Assembly: GCA_047975215.1 (NCBI GenBank)
Contig: JBKEDD010000062.1
Coordinates: forward strand, 31,846 to 95,845
Direction: 5' to 3'
From: JAGRMG01 sp047975215
Lineage (GTDB): Bacteria; Pseudomonadota; Alphaproteobacteria; Rhodobacterales; Rhodobacteraceae
Length of the DNA: 64,000 nt
The position numbers and the translations under genes were made by a program. Below, piece by piece: positions 25,906 through 33,897 of the stretch (position 1 is the first letter of the stretch; each line of letters begins with the position of its first letter). The notes beneath the pieces are model-generated. The model was not told where the DNA came from. It searched no databases and worked only from the letters and a program-made list of their open reading frames with translations.

Positions 25906-27360
25906 ATGCGTTTCTTGCGGCAAAGTCTGATGGGCCTGTTGCTGGCGTCGCTGACGCTGGCGCTGCTGGTCTATGCCGGCCGGCTGGTGTTCGATGCGGT
26001 ACAGACCCGCATGAACGACGAGAGGCACTCGCCTCCGGCGCGCGAGCGGGTGTTTGCCGTCAACGTTCGCCGGGCGGAACTGCGCACCGAAACGCCCGTG
26101 CTGACCGCCTTCGGACAGATGCAAAGCCGCCGCACGCTTGAGTTGCGTGCCGCTGCAGGCGGGCGCGTGATCTGGCTGGCCGATGCCTTCGAGGAGGGCG
26201 GCACGGTGGCGGCCGGCGACGTGCTGGTGCGCCTCGACCCGGCCGATGCGCAATCGGCGCTGGACCGGATCGAAAGCGATCTTCTGGACGCCAGCGCCGA
26301 AGAACGCGACGCCGAACGCGCGTTGCTGCTGGCCCGCGACGAACGTGCCGCCGCCGAAGATCAGGCGACCTTGCGCGCGCACGCGTTGCAGCGCCAGCGC
26401 GATTTGCAGGATCGCGGCGTCGGCACCGCCGCGGCGGTCGAGACCGCCGAACTGGCCGCCGCGGCGGCGCGTGCGGCGGTGCTGGCCCGGCGCCAGGCGG
26501 TGGCGCAGGCCGAGGCGCGTGTGGATCAGGCCGCAACCCGGCTGGCCCGGGCGCGGATCGCGCTGGAAGCGGCCGAACGCGACCTTGCCGAAACCACCAT
26601 CGTAGCCGCCTTCGACGGCACCCTTAGCGGCGTCAGCCTGGTTGCCGGGCGGCTGGTTTCGGCCAACGAGAAACTGGCCGAACTGGTGGACCCGGCGGCG
26701 CTGGAAGTGGCGTTCCGGGTCTCTACGGCGCAATACGCGCGCCTGCTGGACGAAGGCGGGGCGCTGATCGCGCTGCCAGTGTCCGTGGCGCTGGACGCAT
26801 CGGGCGCCGGGCTGGACGCGCAGGGCACAATCAGCCGCGACAGCGCAGCCGCCGGGGAAGGGCAGTCGGGTCGGTTGATCTTTGCCCGGCTGGGCGCAGC
26901 GCCAGGTTTCAAGCCCGGCGATTTCGTTGCCGTCGCGGTCGAGGAGCCTGCCGTTGACCGGGTGGCGCGGCTGCCGGCCTCGGCGCTGGACGCATCGGGC
27001 ACGGTGCTGGTGCTGGATGGTGAGGACCGGCTCGAGGCGCTGCCGGTGGAACTGGTGCGGAGGCAGGGCGACGATGTGCTGCTGCGCGGCGCCGGACTGG
27101 AGGGGCGCGAGGTGGTGATCGGGCGCACGCCGTTGCTGGGCGCGGGTATCCGGGTGCGTCCGGTGCGCGAAGAGGCGGGCGCGGGCGAACCTGAGGCCGT
27201 GATGCTTGAACTCAGCGACGAACGGCGTGCGCGGCTGGTGGCGTTCGTCGAAGGCGGCAGGATGCCCGATGACATCAAGGCGCGGGTCCTGGGCCAGCTT
27301 GCCGAGGCAAGGGTGCCGGCACGGCTGGTGGCGCGGATCGAATCGCGCATCGGAGGCTGA
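25906..27360 (+). CDS. RND efflux periplasmic adaptor (membrane fusion) protein
   Basis: 484 residues. An N-terminal membrane anchor (about 8-27) is followed by a biotinyl-lipoyl-like half (about 70-105), a long alpha-helical Ala/Arg-rich coiled-coil hairpin (about 112-230), the second lipoyl half, and a beta-barrel. An extra C-terminal 55 residues (about 430-484) are helical and charged, beyond the usual adaptor end. It would bridge the adjacent RND pump to an outer-membrane channel; no TolC-like gene is next to it. It precedes the permease by 4 bp. Confidence 0.88.
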   Translation: MRFLRQSLMGLLLASLTLALLVYAGRLVFDAVQTRMNDERHSPPARERVFAVNVRRAELRTETPVLTAFGQMQSRRTLELRAAAGGRVIWLADAFEEGGTVAAGDVLVRLDPADAQSALDRIESDLLDASAEERDAERALLLARDERAAAEDQATLRAHALQRQRDLQDRGVGTAAAVETAELAAAAARAAVLARRQAVAQAEARVDQAATRLARARIALEAAERDLAETTIVAAFDGTLSGVSLVAGRLVSANEKLAELVDPAALEVAFRVSTAQYARLLDEGGALIALPVSVALDASGAGLDAQGTISRDSAAAGEGQSGRLIFARLGAAPGFKPGDFVAVAVEEPAVDRVARLPASALDASGTVLVLDGEDRLEALPVELVRRQGDDVLLRGAGLEGREVVIGRTPLLGAGIRVRPVREEAGAGEPEAVMLELSDERRARLVAFVEGGRMPDDIKARVLGQLAEARVPARLVARIESRIGG

Positions 27361-27364
27361 GGCC

Positions 27365-30300
27365 ATGATGCGCGACATTCCCGGTGCCGCCGGCGGGCTG
27401 CTTGGTTACTTCACCCGGCACCGGACGGCGGCGAACCTGCTTTTGATGACGATGCTGGTGCTGGGGGCGGCGGCCATTCCGAACATGCGCGCGCAGTTCT
27501 TTCCCGATGTGGTCGTCGACAACGTGCGCATCGACGTGACATGGGAGGGCGCCGGACCCGAGGATGTGGACGGTGCCATCGTGCAGGTTCTCGAACCCGT
27601 GCTGCTGGCCGTCGAGGGGGTCGAGACATCGGCGTCGGTCTCGCGCGTGGGCAGCGCGATGGTGGTGCTCGAGTTCGAGCCCGGCTGGGATATGGCGCGT
27701 GCCGCCGACGATGTCCAGAACGCGGTGGACTCCGTTACCACCCTGCCCGAGGATGTCGACGATCCGGCGGTGCGGCGCGGCAACTGGTATGACCGTGTTA
27801 CCGATCTGGTGATCACCGGCCCGATCGCGCCCCGGCAGCTTGCCCTTTTCACCGATGAACTGATCACCCGTCTGTTCGCCGCCGGGGTTACGCGCACCTC
27901 GATCCGTGGTGTGGTGGCGCCGCGCACCATCGTCGAGGTGCCCACGGCCAGCCTGATCCAGAACGATGTGAGCATCGCCGAAATAGCGGCTGCCGTTGCG
28001 GCCGAGGTGAACGCCGATCCCGCCGGCGATGTCGGGGGCGCCAACGCGCGGGTACGCACCGGCACCGAAAAGCGCAAGCCCGACGATATAGCCGGTATCG
28101 TGCTGCGCTCGAACCCGGACGGATCGAAGCTGACCATCGGCGATGTCGCCACCATCCGGGTCGAGGGCGTGGACCGGATGCGCAGCTATTTCGTGGGCGA
28201 GAACCCGGCCATGTCGATCCGTGTCGACCGCTCCGACCGGGGCGATGCGATTCGTATCCAGCACCTGGTCGAGGAGGTCGCCGCCGAGATGCAGCAAAGC
28301 CTGCCGCAGGGCGTCACCATCGACCTGATCCGTACCCGCGCAGAGGCGATAACCGGGCGGCTGAACATCCTGATCGACAACGGCCTGATGGGGCTGGGCC
28401 TGGTGCTGGCGCTGCTGTTCCTGTTCCTGAACGCGCGCACCGCGTTCTGGGTGGCGGCGGGCATTCCGGCGTCGATGATGGCGGCGATTGCGCTGATGTA
28501 TGCCTTTGGCCTGACGCTCAACATGATCAGCCTGTTCGGCCTCATCATCACGCTGGGCATCGTGGTGGATGACGCAATCGTCGTTGGCGAACACGCCGAT
28601 TTCCGGGCGCGGCGTCTGGGTGAGGCGCCGGTGGTGGCGGCCGAAAGCGCGGCCCGGCGCATGGCGATGCCGGTCTTCGCCTCGACCCTGACGACGGTGA
28701 TTGCCTTTTTCGGGCTGACGGCCATTGGCGGGCGGTTCGGCGACATGATCGCCGACATTCCCTTTACCGTGATCGTGGTGTTGCTGGCCTCGCTGGTCGA
28801 GTGCTTTCTGATCCTGCCCAATCACATGGTTCACGCCATCGAGCACTCGGCCAAAGCGCATTGGTACGATCTGCCCAACCGGGTCGTGAACGCGGGCTTT
28901 CGCCACGTCCGCGACCGTCTGTTCCGGCCGCTGACCGCCCTCGTGATCCGGGTCCGCTATGTGGTTCTGGCCGGCGCCGTGGTGCTGCTGGCGGGACAGA
29001 TCGCGGCGCTTGTCAGAGGCGATGTGCAATGGCGGTTCTTCAACGCCCCCGAGCGCGGCTCGGTCACGGGAAACTTCATGATGGCCGAGGGCGCGACCCG
29101 CGCCGACAGCCTGGCCATGATGCGCGAGATGCAGCGCGCCACCGAGGAACTTGGCCGCGAATACGAAGAACGCCATGGCCGCAATCCGCTGGATTATGTG
29201 CTGGCCGAGATCGGTGGCAACGCCGGTCGGGGGCTGAAAGGCGCCGACACCAAGGATGCCGACCAGTTGGGCGCGATTTCGATCGAACTGATCGACGCCG
29301 ATCTGCGGCCCTATTCCAGCTTTGCCTTCGTCGCCGACCTGCAGGACCGGGTGCGCCGGCATCCCATGACCGAAGCGGTCAGCTTCCAGGGCTGGCGGTC
29401 GGGGCCGGGGGGCGATGCGCTCGACGTGCAGTTCCATGGTGCGGACGTGGACGCGCTGAAGGCGGCAAGCGAGGACTTGCAGGCCGCGCTGCTGCGCTTT
29501 CCCGAAGTGTCGGCGGTGCAGGACAACCTGGCCTACGACAAGGAGGAACTGATCCTCGATCTCACTCCGCAGGGGCAGGCGCTGGGCTTTACCACCGACG
29601 CGCTGGGCCGGGCGCTGCGCCACCGTCTGAACGGGATCGAGGCGGCCACCTATCCCGACGGGCCGCGCAGCGCCGAGATCAGGGTCGAACTTCCCGAAAG
29701 CGAACTGACGGCGGACTTCCTTGACCGCACGCTGATGCGCACGCCGCTTGGCGCATATGTGCCGCTGTCCGACATTGTCAGCGTCAAGCGGCGCACGGGC
29801 TTTTCCTCGATCCGGCGCGAGAACGGCATCCGCCTGGTCAGCGTTACCGGCGACATATCCGAAGACGATCCGGCACGGGCGAGCGAAATCCAGTCGATTC
29901 TGGAGACCGAGATCCTGCCGCGCATCGCCAGCCAGCGGCAGGTCGAATGGCGCCTGTCGGGCCTCAGCGAACAGGAAGACGAGTTTCTGGGCGATGCCGC
30001 GACCGGCATGATCCTGTGCCTCGTGGGTATCTACATGGTGCTGGCCTGGATCTTCGCCAACTGGACAAGGCCGCTGGTGGTGATGGCGATCATCCCGTTC
30101 GGGCTGGTCGGCGCGATCTGGGGCCATGCCTATTGGGATGTGCCGCTCAGCATGTTCTCGGTTATCGGGCTGATCGGCATGACCGGCATCGTCATCAACG
30201 ATTCCATCGTGCTGGTCAGCACGGTGGATCAATACGCAACCGACCGCGGGCTGGTTCCCTCCATCGTCGAGGCCACCGCCGACCGGCTGCGCCCGGTGAT

Positions 30301-30769
30301 GCTGACGACGATGACCACGGTGCTGGGACTGGCGCCGCTGTTGTTTGAAACCTCGCAACAGGCCCAGTTCCTCAAACCCACGGTGATCACGCTGGTCTAC
30401 GGGCTGGGCTTTGGCATGGTGCTGGTGCTGCTTGTGGTGCCCGCGCTGCTGGCCGCGCAATCCGACCTGTCGCGGCCCGTGGCGGCCCTGCGCCGTGCCA
30501 TGCGCGGCCGCAGCCGCGGCCTGCGCGCCATCGTCGCCGGCACCGGCCTCGCGCTGCTGGCCTGGCTCGGCACGACGCTGGGATGGACCGCTGCCACCGG
30601 CGGGCTGTCACCGCTGCTGGCGGGGGTTCCGGCGCTGGAGGGGCTGGCGCCGATGCGCGCCGCGCTGGCGCTGTTCCTGGCGGGCGCCGTTCTGCTGGTG
30701 ACGCTGGTCTATCTGGTGTCCGCCTCGGGGCTGGCGCTGGCGGCCTCGCGGGCCAGACGGCGCGCCTGA
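27365..30769 (+). CDS. RND efflux permease with extra C-terminal membrane segments
   Basis: 1134 residues, about 90 longer than usual RND pumps. The start MMRDIPGAAGG precedes an early membrane segment and a PDVVVDNVRIDVTWEGAGPEDVD stretch. LGIVVDDAIVVGEHADF holds the conserved Asp pair of TM4. The C-terminal half repeats this as GMTGIVINDSIVLVSTVDQ. After the normal TM12 region (to about 1040) two more hydrophobic segments appear (about 1059-1080 and 1095-1125). The substrate is unknown. The last 61 nt overlap the opposite-strand Nudix gene. Confidence 0.9.
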   Translation: MMRDIPGAAGGLLGYFTRHRTAANLLLMTMLVLGAAAIPNMRAQFFPDVVVDNVRIDVTWEGAGPEDVDGAIVQVLEPVLLAVEGVETSASVSRVGSAMVVLEFEPGWDMARAADDVQNAVDSVTTLPEDVDDPAVRRGNWYDRVTDLVITGPIAPRQLALFTDELITRLFAAGVTRTSIRGVVAPRTIVEVPTASLIQNDVSIAEIAAAVAAEVNADPAGDVGGANARVRTGTEKRKPDDIAGIVLRSNPDGSKLTIGDVATIRVEGVDRMRSYFVGENPAMSIRVDRSDRGDAIRIQHLVEEVAAEMQQSLPQGVTIDLIRTRAEAITGRLNILIDNGLMGLGLVLALLFLFLNARTAFWVAAGIPASMMAAIALMYAFGLTLNMISLFGLIITLGIVVDDAIVVGEHADFRARRLGEAPVVAAESAARRMAMPVFASTLTTVIAFFGLTAIGGRFGDMIADIPFTVIVVLLASLVECFLILPNHMVHAIEHSAKAHWYDLPNRVVNAGFRHVRDRLFRPLTALVIRVRYVVLAGAVVLLAGQIAALVRGDVQWRFFNAPERGSVTGNFMMAEGATRADSLAMMREMQRATEELGREYEERHGRNPLDYVLAEIGGNAGRGLKGADTKDADQLGAISIELIDADLRPYSSFAFVADLQDRVRRHPMTEAVSFQGWRSGPGGDALDVQFHGADVDALKAASEDLQAALLRFPEVSAVQDNLAYDKEELILDLTPQGQALGFTTDALGRALRHRLNGIEAATYPDGPRSAEIRVELPESELTADFLDRTLMRTPLGAYVPLSDIVSVKRRTGFSSIRRENGIRLVSVTGDISEDDPARASEIQSILETEILPRIASQRQVEWRLSGLSEQEDEFLGDAATGMILCLVGIYMVLAWIFANWTRPLVVMAIIPFGLVGAIWGHAYWDVPLSMFSVIGLIGMTGIVINDSIVLVSTVDQYATDRGLVPSIVEATADRLRPVMLTTMTTVLGLAPLLFETSQQAQFLKPTVITLVYGLGFGMVLVLLVVPALLAAQSDLSRPVAALRRAMRGRSRGLRAIVAGTGLALLAWLGTTLGWTAATGGLSPLLAGVPALEGLAPMRAALALFLAGAVLLVTLVYLVSASGLALAASRARRRA

Positions 30770-31185
30770 AGCCGGGCTTCGGCGAGTTCCAGAACCGTGT
30801 CGACCCGCTCGCTCATCGGCAGGGCGCCGGCACGCACCCGGGGGCAGGGAATCCAGGCCGCGTCGGATACGTCGTCCGCGGCTTGCGGCGTGCCGCCGCG
30901 ATGCTCGCACAGCACCGCCGCCAGCAGGAAATGCACCGACAGCGTGCCATCGCCCTCACGGTGCAGAACGTCGATATTGGTCAGGTATTCCAGCGGCCGT
31001 GCCCGCACTCCGGTTTCCTCGAACAACTCGCGCACTGCCGCTTCCATGGCGGTTTCGCCGGGTTCGACATGACCCCCGGGAAACCCCCACAACCCGGCAT
31101 CGGGCATGTTGGAGCGCCGCGCCAGCAGGACATGACCGTCCTTAACCAGCACGGCGATGGCGCCCAGCTTCGGAAAATCCCGCAT
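30709..31185 (-). CDS. Nudix hydrolase
   Basis: 158 residues from the ATG at 31185. The Nudix box GGHVEPGETAMEAAVRELFEETGV (about 37-60) is complete with its REExxEE-type glutamates. LGAIAVLVKDGHVLLARR precedes it, and AAWIPCPRV follows. It should hydrolyse a nucleotide-diphosphate or ADP-sugar-like compound; the exact substrate is not visible. It starts 7 bp after the stop of the DsbD-N-like gene upstream, so the two are cotranscribed. Its 3' end overlaps the RND permease gene on the opposite strand by 61 nt. Confidence 0.88.
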   Translation of the reverse strand: MRDFPKLGAIAVLVKDGHVLLARRSNMPDAGLWGFPGGHVEPGETAMEAAVRELFEETGVRARPLEYLTNIDVLHREGDGTLSVHFLLAAVLCEHRGGTPQAADDVSDAAWIPCPRVRAGALPMSERVDTVLELAEARLQARRLAREAASASPEADTR

Positions 31186-31192
31186 GCGCCCC

Positions 31193-31999
31193 TCAGCCGG
31201 GCAGACAGCCCAGGATATCGACCGCGCGGTCGCTGCCCAGAACCGTGATGCGGATTCGCGAACGGTCCAGCGCGAAAGCACCGCCGCCGGACTGCACCAG
31301 AATACCCGAGGCCAGCAGCGTCGCGCCGTCGCGGCCGGTGCGGGTTTGCGAGGCCCATAGCCGCGGATCGCCCGGCTCGATCACGGCATATTCCTGCCCG
31401 CCCGCGCTGGGCATGGCGATGCGCGCCTCGATCCGCATGCCCTCCGCGGTCGGGGTCAGCCGGCAGGTGGCGCTTTCCACCCCCGCTTCCGAGGCCGTGT
31501 GCGGGCGCTGGGCCATCGCAGCGGCGATGGCCGGGTGGCGGCCCGCGGTCTCGTCGAGCCGGTGATCGAATGTCAGCGTTTCGGGGATGCAGACATCCTT
31601 GCACAGCCCCAGTTCCATCTCGCCGCGCAGCCGGACCGGCCGGTCCGCGCGGCCCGGCGTGATCTCGATGGGCAGCACCAGATCCTGCGCATAGCCGATC
31701 GAGCGCATGCCGTCCTGTTCGAACACTTCGGGTGCCGGCCAGGTGATCGCCACATCCCCCAGGTTGCGCGACCCGCGCCAGTCGAAGTGCGGCGGAATAC
31801 CGGCGTCGCCGGGCGCGCGCCAGTAGGTTTTCCAACCCTCAGGGAGCGTCAGGTGCAGCGCCGCCAGATAGGTGCCGCGCCGGGTCATGCCGCCATCCAG
31901 CACCTCCAGGCGGGCCGCGTCCGCGATGCCGCCCCCGGCCAGCGCCGGAACGGCCGGCGTGGCGGAAATCAGGGCGGCTGCGGCAAGGCGTAAGATCAT
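31193..31999 (-). CDS. Secreted DsbD N-terminal-domain-like protein
   Basis: 268 residues with a signal peptide (about 1-22, MILRLAAAALISATPAVPAL). The body resembles the N-terminal immunoglobulin-like domain of DsbD/ScsB: GWKTYWRAPGDAGIPPHFDW and GLCKDVCIPETLTF, where CKDVC is the expected cysteine pair. There is no membrane domain or thioredoxin domain, so it is a stand-alone periplasmic thiol-reductase partner or carrier. A weak ribosome site precedes the chosen ATG. It is followed by the Nudix gene and is divergent from algH. Confidence 0.8.
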   Translation of the reverse strand: MILRLAAAALISATPAVPALAGGGIADAARLEVLDGGMTRRGTYLAALHLTLPEGWKTYWRAPGDAGIPPHFDWRGSRNLGDVAITWPAPEVFEQDGMRSIGYAQDLVLPIEITPGRADRPVRLRGEMELGLCKDVCIPETLTFDHRLDETAGRHPAIAAAMAQRPHTASEAGVESATCRLTPTAEGMRIEARIAMPSAGGQEYAVIEPGDPRLWASQTRTGRDGATLLASGILVQSGGGAFALDRSRIRITVLGSDRAVDILGCLPG

Positions 32000-32159
32000 G
32001 TCACGATAGATGGGCGATCGCTGCGCAAAAGCCAAGTCACGAATCCGTTCGGCGGCCAGCCGGGGGGGCGCGCAATCTTGACGCGTGCGGCGATCCGGTC
32101 TTGCACCCGTCGGCAGCGGGGGCCATGTTGAAGGTACGCGAAAGGGGGCGTGTTTGGCT

Positions 32160-32729
32160 ATGGAACTGACCGGCAAGCTGCTCATCGCAATGCCCGGCAT
32201 GGGCGATCCCCGGTTCGAACACTCGGTCGTCTACCTGTGCAGCCACGGCGATGACGGTGCGATGGGGCTGATCGTCAACAAACCGGCGCCGGACGTTTCG
32301 CTGGCCGACCTGCTTGCGCAGCTCGAAATCACGGCCGGCCCCGAGGCCGATCCTCCGGCCGGAACCGGTATCGCTGTCCACTTCGGCGGACCGGTCGAAG
32401 GCGCGCGCGGCTTCGTGCTGCATTCCTCGGACTACACGTCGAACCTGCATTCGATGCAGGTATCGCCGGGCTTCAGCATGACCGCGACGCTGGATATCCT
32501 CGAAGACATCGCCGCCGGGCGCGGCCCGGAAAGGGCGCTGATGATGCTGGGCTATGCCGGCTGGGGGCCGGGCCAGCTCGAAGGTGAGATCGCCATGAAC
32601 GGCTGGCTGACGGCCGAGGCCGCTGCCGGTCTGGTGTTCGATCTTCCCGACGACGCGAAGTGGGGCGCCGCCCTCAAGACGCTGGGGGTCGATCCGCTGT
32701 CGCTGTCGGCCAGCGCGGGCCATGCCTGA
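32160..32729 (+). CDS. algH: YqgE/AlgH family protein
   Basis: 189 residues of the UPF0301 YqgE/AlgH family. Conserved parts are GKLLIAMPGMGDPRFEHSVVYLCSH, GAMGLIVNKP, the VHFGGPVEGARGFVLHS region and ALMMLGYAGWGPGQLEGEI. The family fold is known but the biochemical role is not; in Pseudomonas it influences alginate. AAAGGGGG lies before the ATG. A hairpin overlaps the stop codon. Confidence 0.93.
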   Translation: MELTGKLLIAMPGMGDPRFEHSVVYLCSHGDDGAMGLIVNKPAPDVSLADLLAQLEITAGPEADPPAGTGIAVHFGGPVEGARGFVLHSSDYTSNLHSMQVSPGFSMTATLDILEDIAAGRGPERALMMLGYAGWGPGQLEGEIAMNGWLTAEAAAGLVFDLPDDAKWGAALKTLGVDPLSLSASAGHA

Positions 32730-32746
32730 AGCGCCCCGCTTCAGGC
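32724..32746 (+). terminator. algH terminator
   Basis: A 10-bp stem (32724-32733 with 32737-32746; GCCTGAAGCG/CGCTTCAGGC) with a CCC loop spans the algH stop codon and is followed by a CT-rich run (CTTCTTTCT). It is a good intrinsic terminator candidate. Confidence 0.65.
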
Positions 32747-32753
32747 TCCCCGG

Positions 32754-32774
32754 CTTCTTTCTGGTTCCAAATAC
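32754..32774. repeat. Intergenic element copy 2 (after algH)
   Basis: CTTCTTTCTG then CAAATAC follows the algH hairpin. It resembles the CTTCTTCTG...CAAATA segment found after glyS at 14388, suggesting a dispersed transcript-end element of this genome. Confidence 0.4.
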
Positions 32775-32824
32775 TCAAACCCCGCGGTCTGGCCCCGGCG
32801 CATCGGGCGCGGGCCGCGCGCCGC

Positions 32825-33841
32825 TCAGCGCGGGGCGGCGGCCCGGCGAAGCCGGTCGTTGATGGCGCGCCCCAGCCCCTCCTCGGGGATCGGCGCCACC
32901 GCGATCGGCTGCCCGGTCGCGTCCAGCCGGTGCAGATGGCCGAACAGGTTGGCCGCCGCCTGCGCCAGATCGCCGGCCGGCGACAGGTTCAGATCGCCGC
33001 CGATGCCGCCAAAGCCGAGATGCACTTCACCCGGGCGCGCGACGCGCACGTTCAGCCGCACCGATGCCGCGGGTGCGTAATGCGATGCCAGCTGGCCCGG
33101 CGCCGCGGGGGCGGCCGCCGCCTCCGCCCGCCCGAGAGGCGCCTTCAGAACCGCCTCCGCCGCCTCGGCCGACAGCCCGCCGGGGCGCAGCAGGACCGGC
33201 ACGTCGCCGGCCAGTCCGATGATGGTGGATTCCAGCCCCACCGGGCAGGGCCCTGCGTCGATCACCGCGCCGATGCGCCCGTCCAGCCCGGCGAGGACAT
33301 GGCCCGCCGTGGTCGGGCTGATCCTGCCTGACGGATTGGCCGAGGGCGCGGCCAGCGGCCCGCCGAAGGCCTCCAGCAGCGTCCGCGCCGCGGGATGCGC
33401 CGGCACCCGCACCGCCAGCGTGTCCAGCCCGGCCGTTACCAGCGGCGAAATCCCGTGACCCTCGCAAAGCGGCAGAACCAGCGTCAGCGGCCCGGGCCAG
33501 AACGCCCGCGACAGGCGGTCCGCGACATCGCTCCAGACGACATGGGCACGCGCGGCCCGCGCCGAATGGACATGCACGATCAGCGGGTTGAAGCTGGGCC
33601 TGCCCTTGGCCTCGTAGATCCGCGCGACAGCGGCGCCCGAACGCGCGTCGGCGCCCAGCCCGTAGACGGTTTCGGTCGGAAACGCGACCAGGCCGCCGCC
33701 GTCCAGCAGCGCCGCGGCGCGGTCGATGTCGGCGCCGTCGGCCGTCAGAGTCGGTGTAGCGGGGCTGGGCAAGGTATGACGCGGCGTTCCGGTTGCTTGG
33801 CGGGGCGGTTTCTCTAGGAAGACGCCCCAGATCTGTTCCAT
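32825..33841 (-). CDS. L-threonylcarbamoyladenylate synthase (Sua5/TsaC type)
   Basis: 338 residues from the ATG at 33841 (an ATG at 33883 is also in frame; start uncertain). The YrdC/TsaC domain makes threonylcarbamoyl-AMP for the t6A modification of tRNA. Motifs are GGGLVAFPTETVYGLGADA, AKGRPSFNPL, AFWPGPLTLVL, LAAPSANPSGRISPTTA and GLESTIIGL. The C-terminal Sua5 domain with PGQLASHYAP and the end segment INDRLRRAA makes it the long Sua5 form rather than short TsaC. It is divergent from the acyl-CoA dehydrogenase. Confidence 0.93.
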   Translation of the reverse strand: MEQIWGVFLEKPPRQATGTPRHTLPSPATPTLTADGADIDRAAALLDGGGLVAFPTETVYGLGADARSGAAVARIYEAKGRPSFNPLIVHVHSARAARAHVVWSDVADRLSRAFWPGPLTLVLPLCEGHGISPLVTAGLDTLAVRVPAHPAARTLLEAFGGPLAAPSANPSGRISPTTAGHVLAGLDGRIGAVIDAGPCPVGLESTIIGLAGDVPVLLRPGGLSAEAAEAVLKAPLGRAEAAAAPAAPGQLASHYAPAASVRLNVRVARPGEVHLGFGGIGGDLNLSPAGDLAQAAANLFGHLHRLDATGQPIAVAPIPEEGLGRAINDRLRRAAAPR

Positions 33842-33897
33842 ACTCGCGCCATCCGCGGTTGCCAAGCCCGCCACCCGCGTCATTCATGAGGTATCCG

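Noticed and set aside
27275..30460. A 1061-codon open frame on the minus strand, antisense to the RND permease
   Set aside because: It is a mirror of the GC-rich permease gene, with low-complexity His/Arg/Gln-rich sequence and no domain. The plus-strand gene has clear RND motifs.
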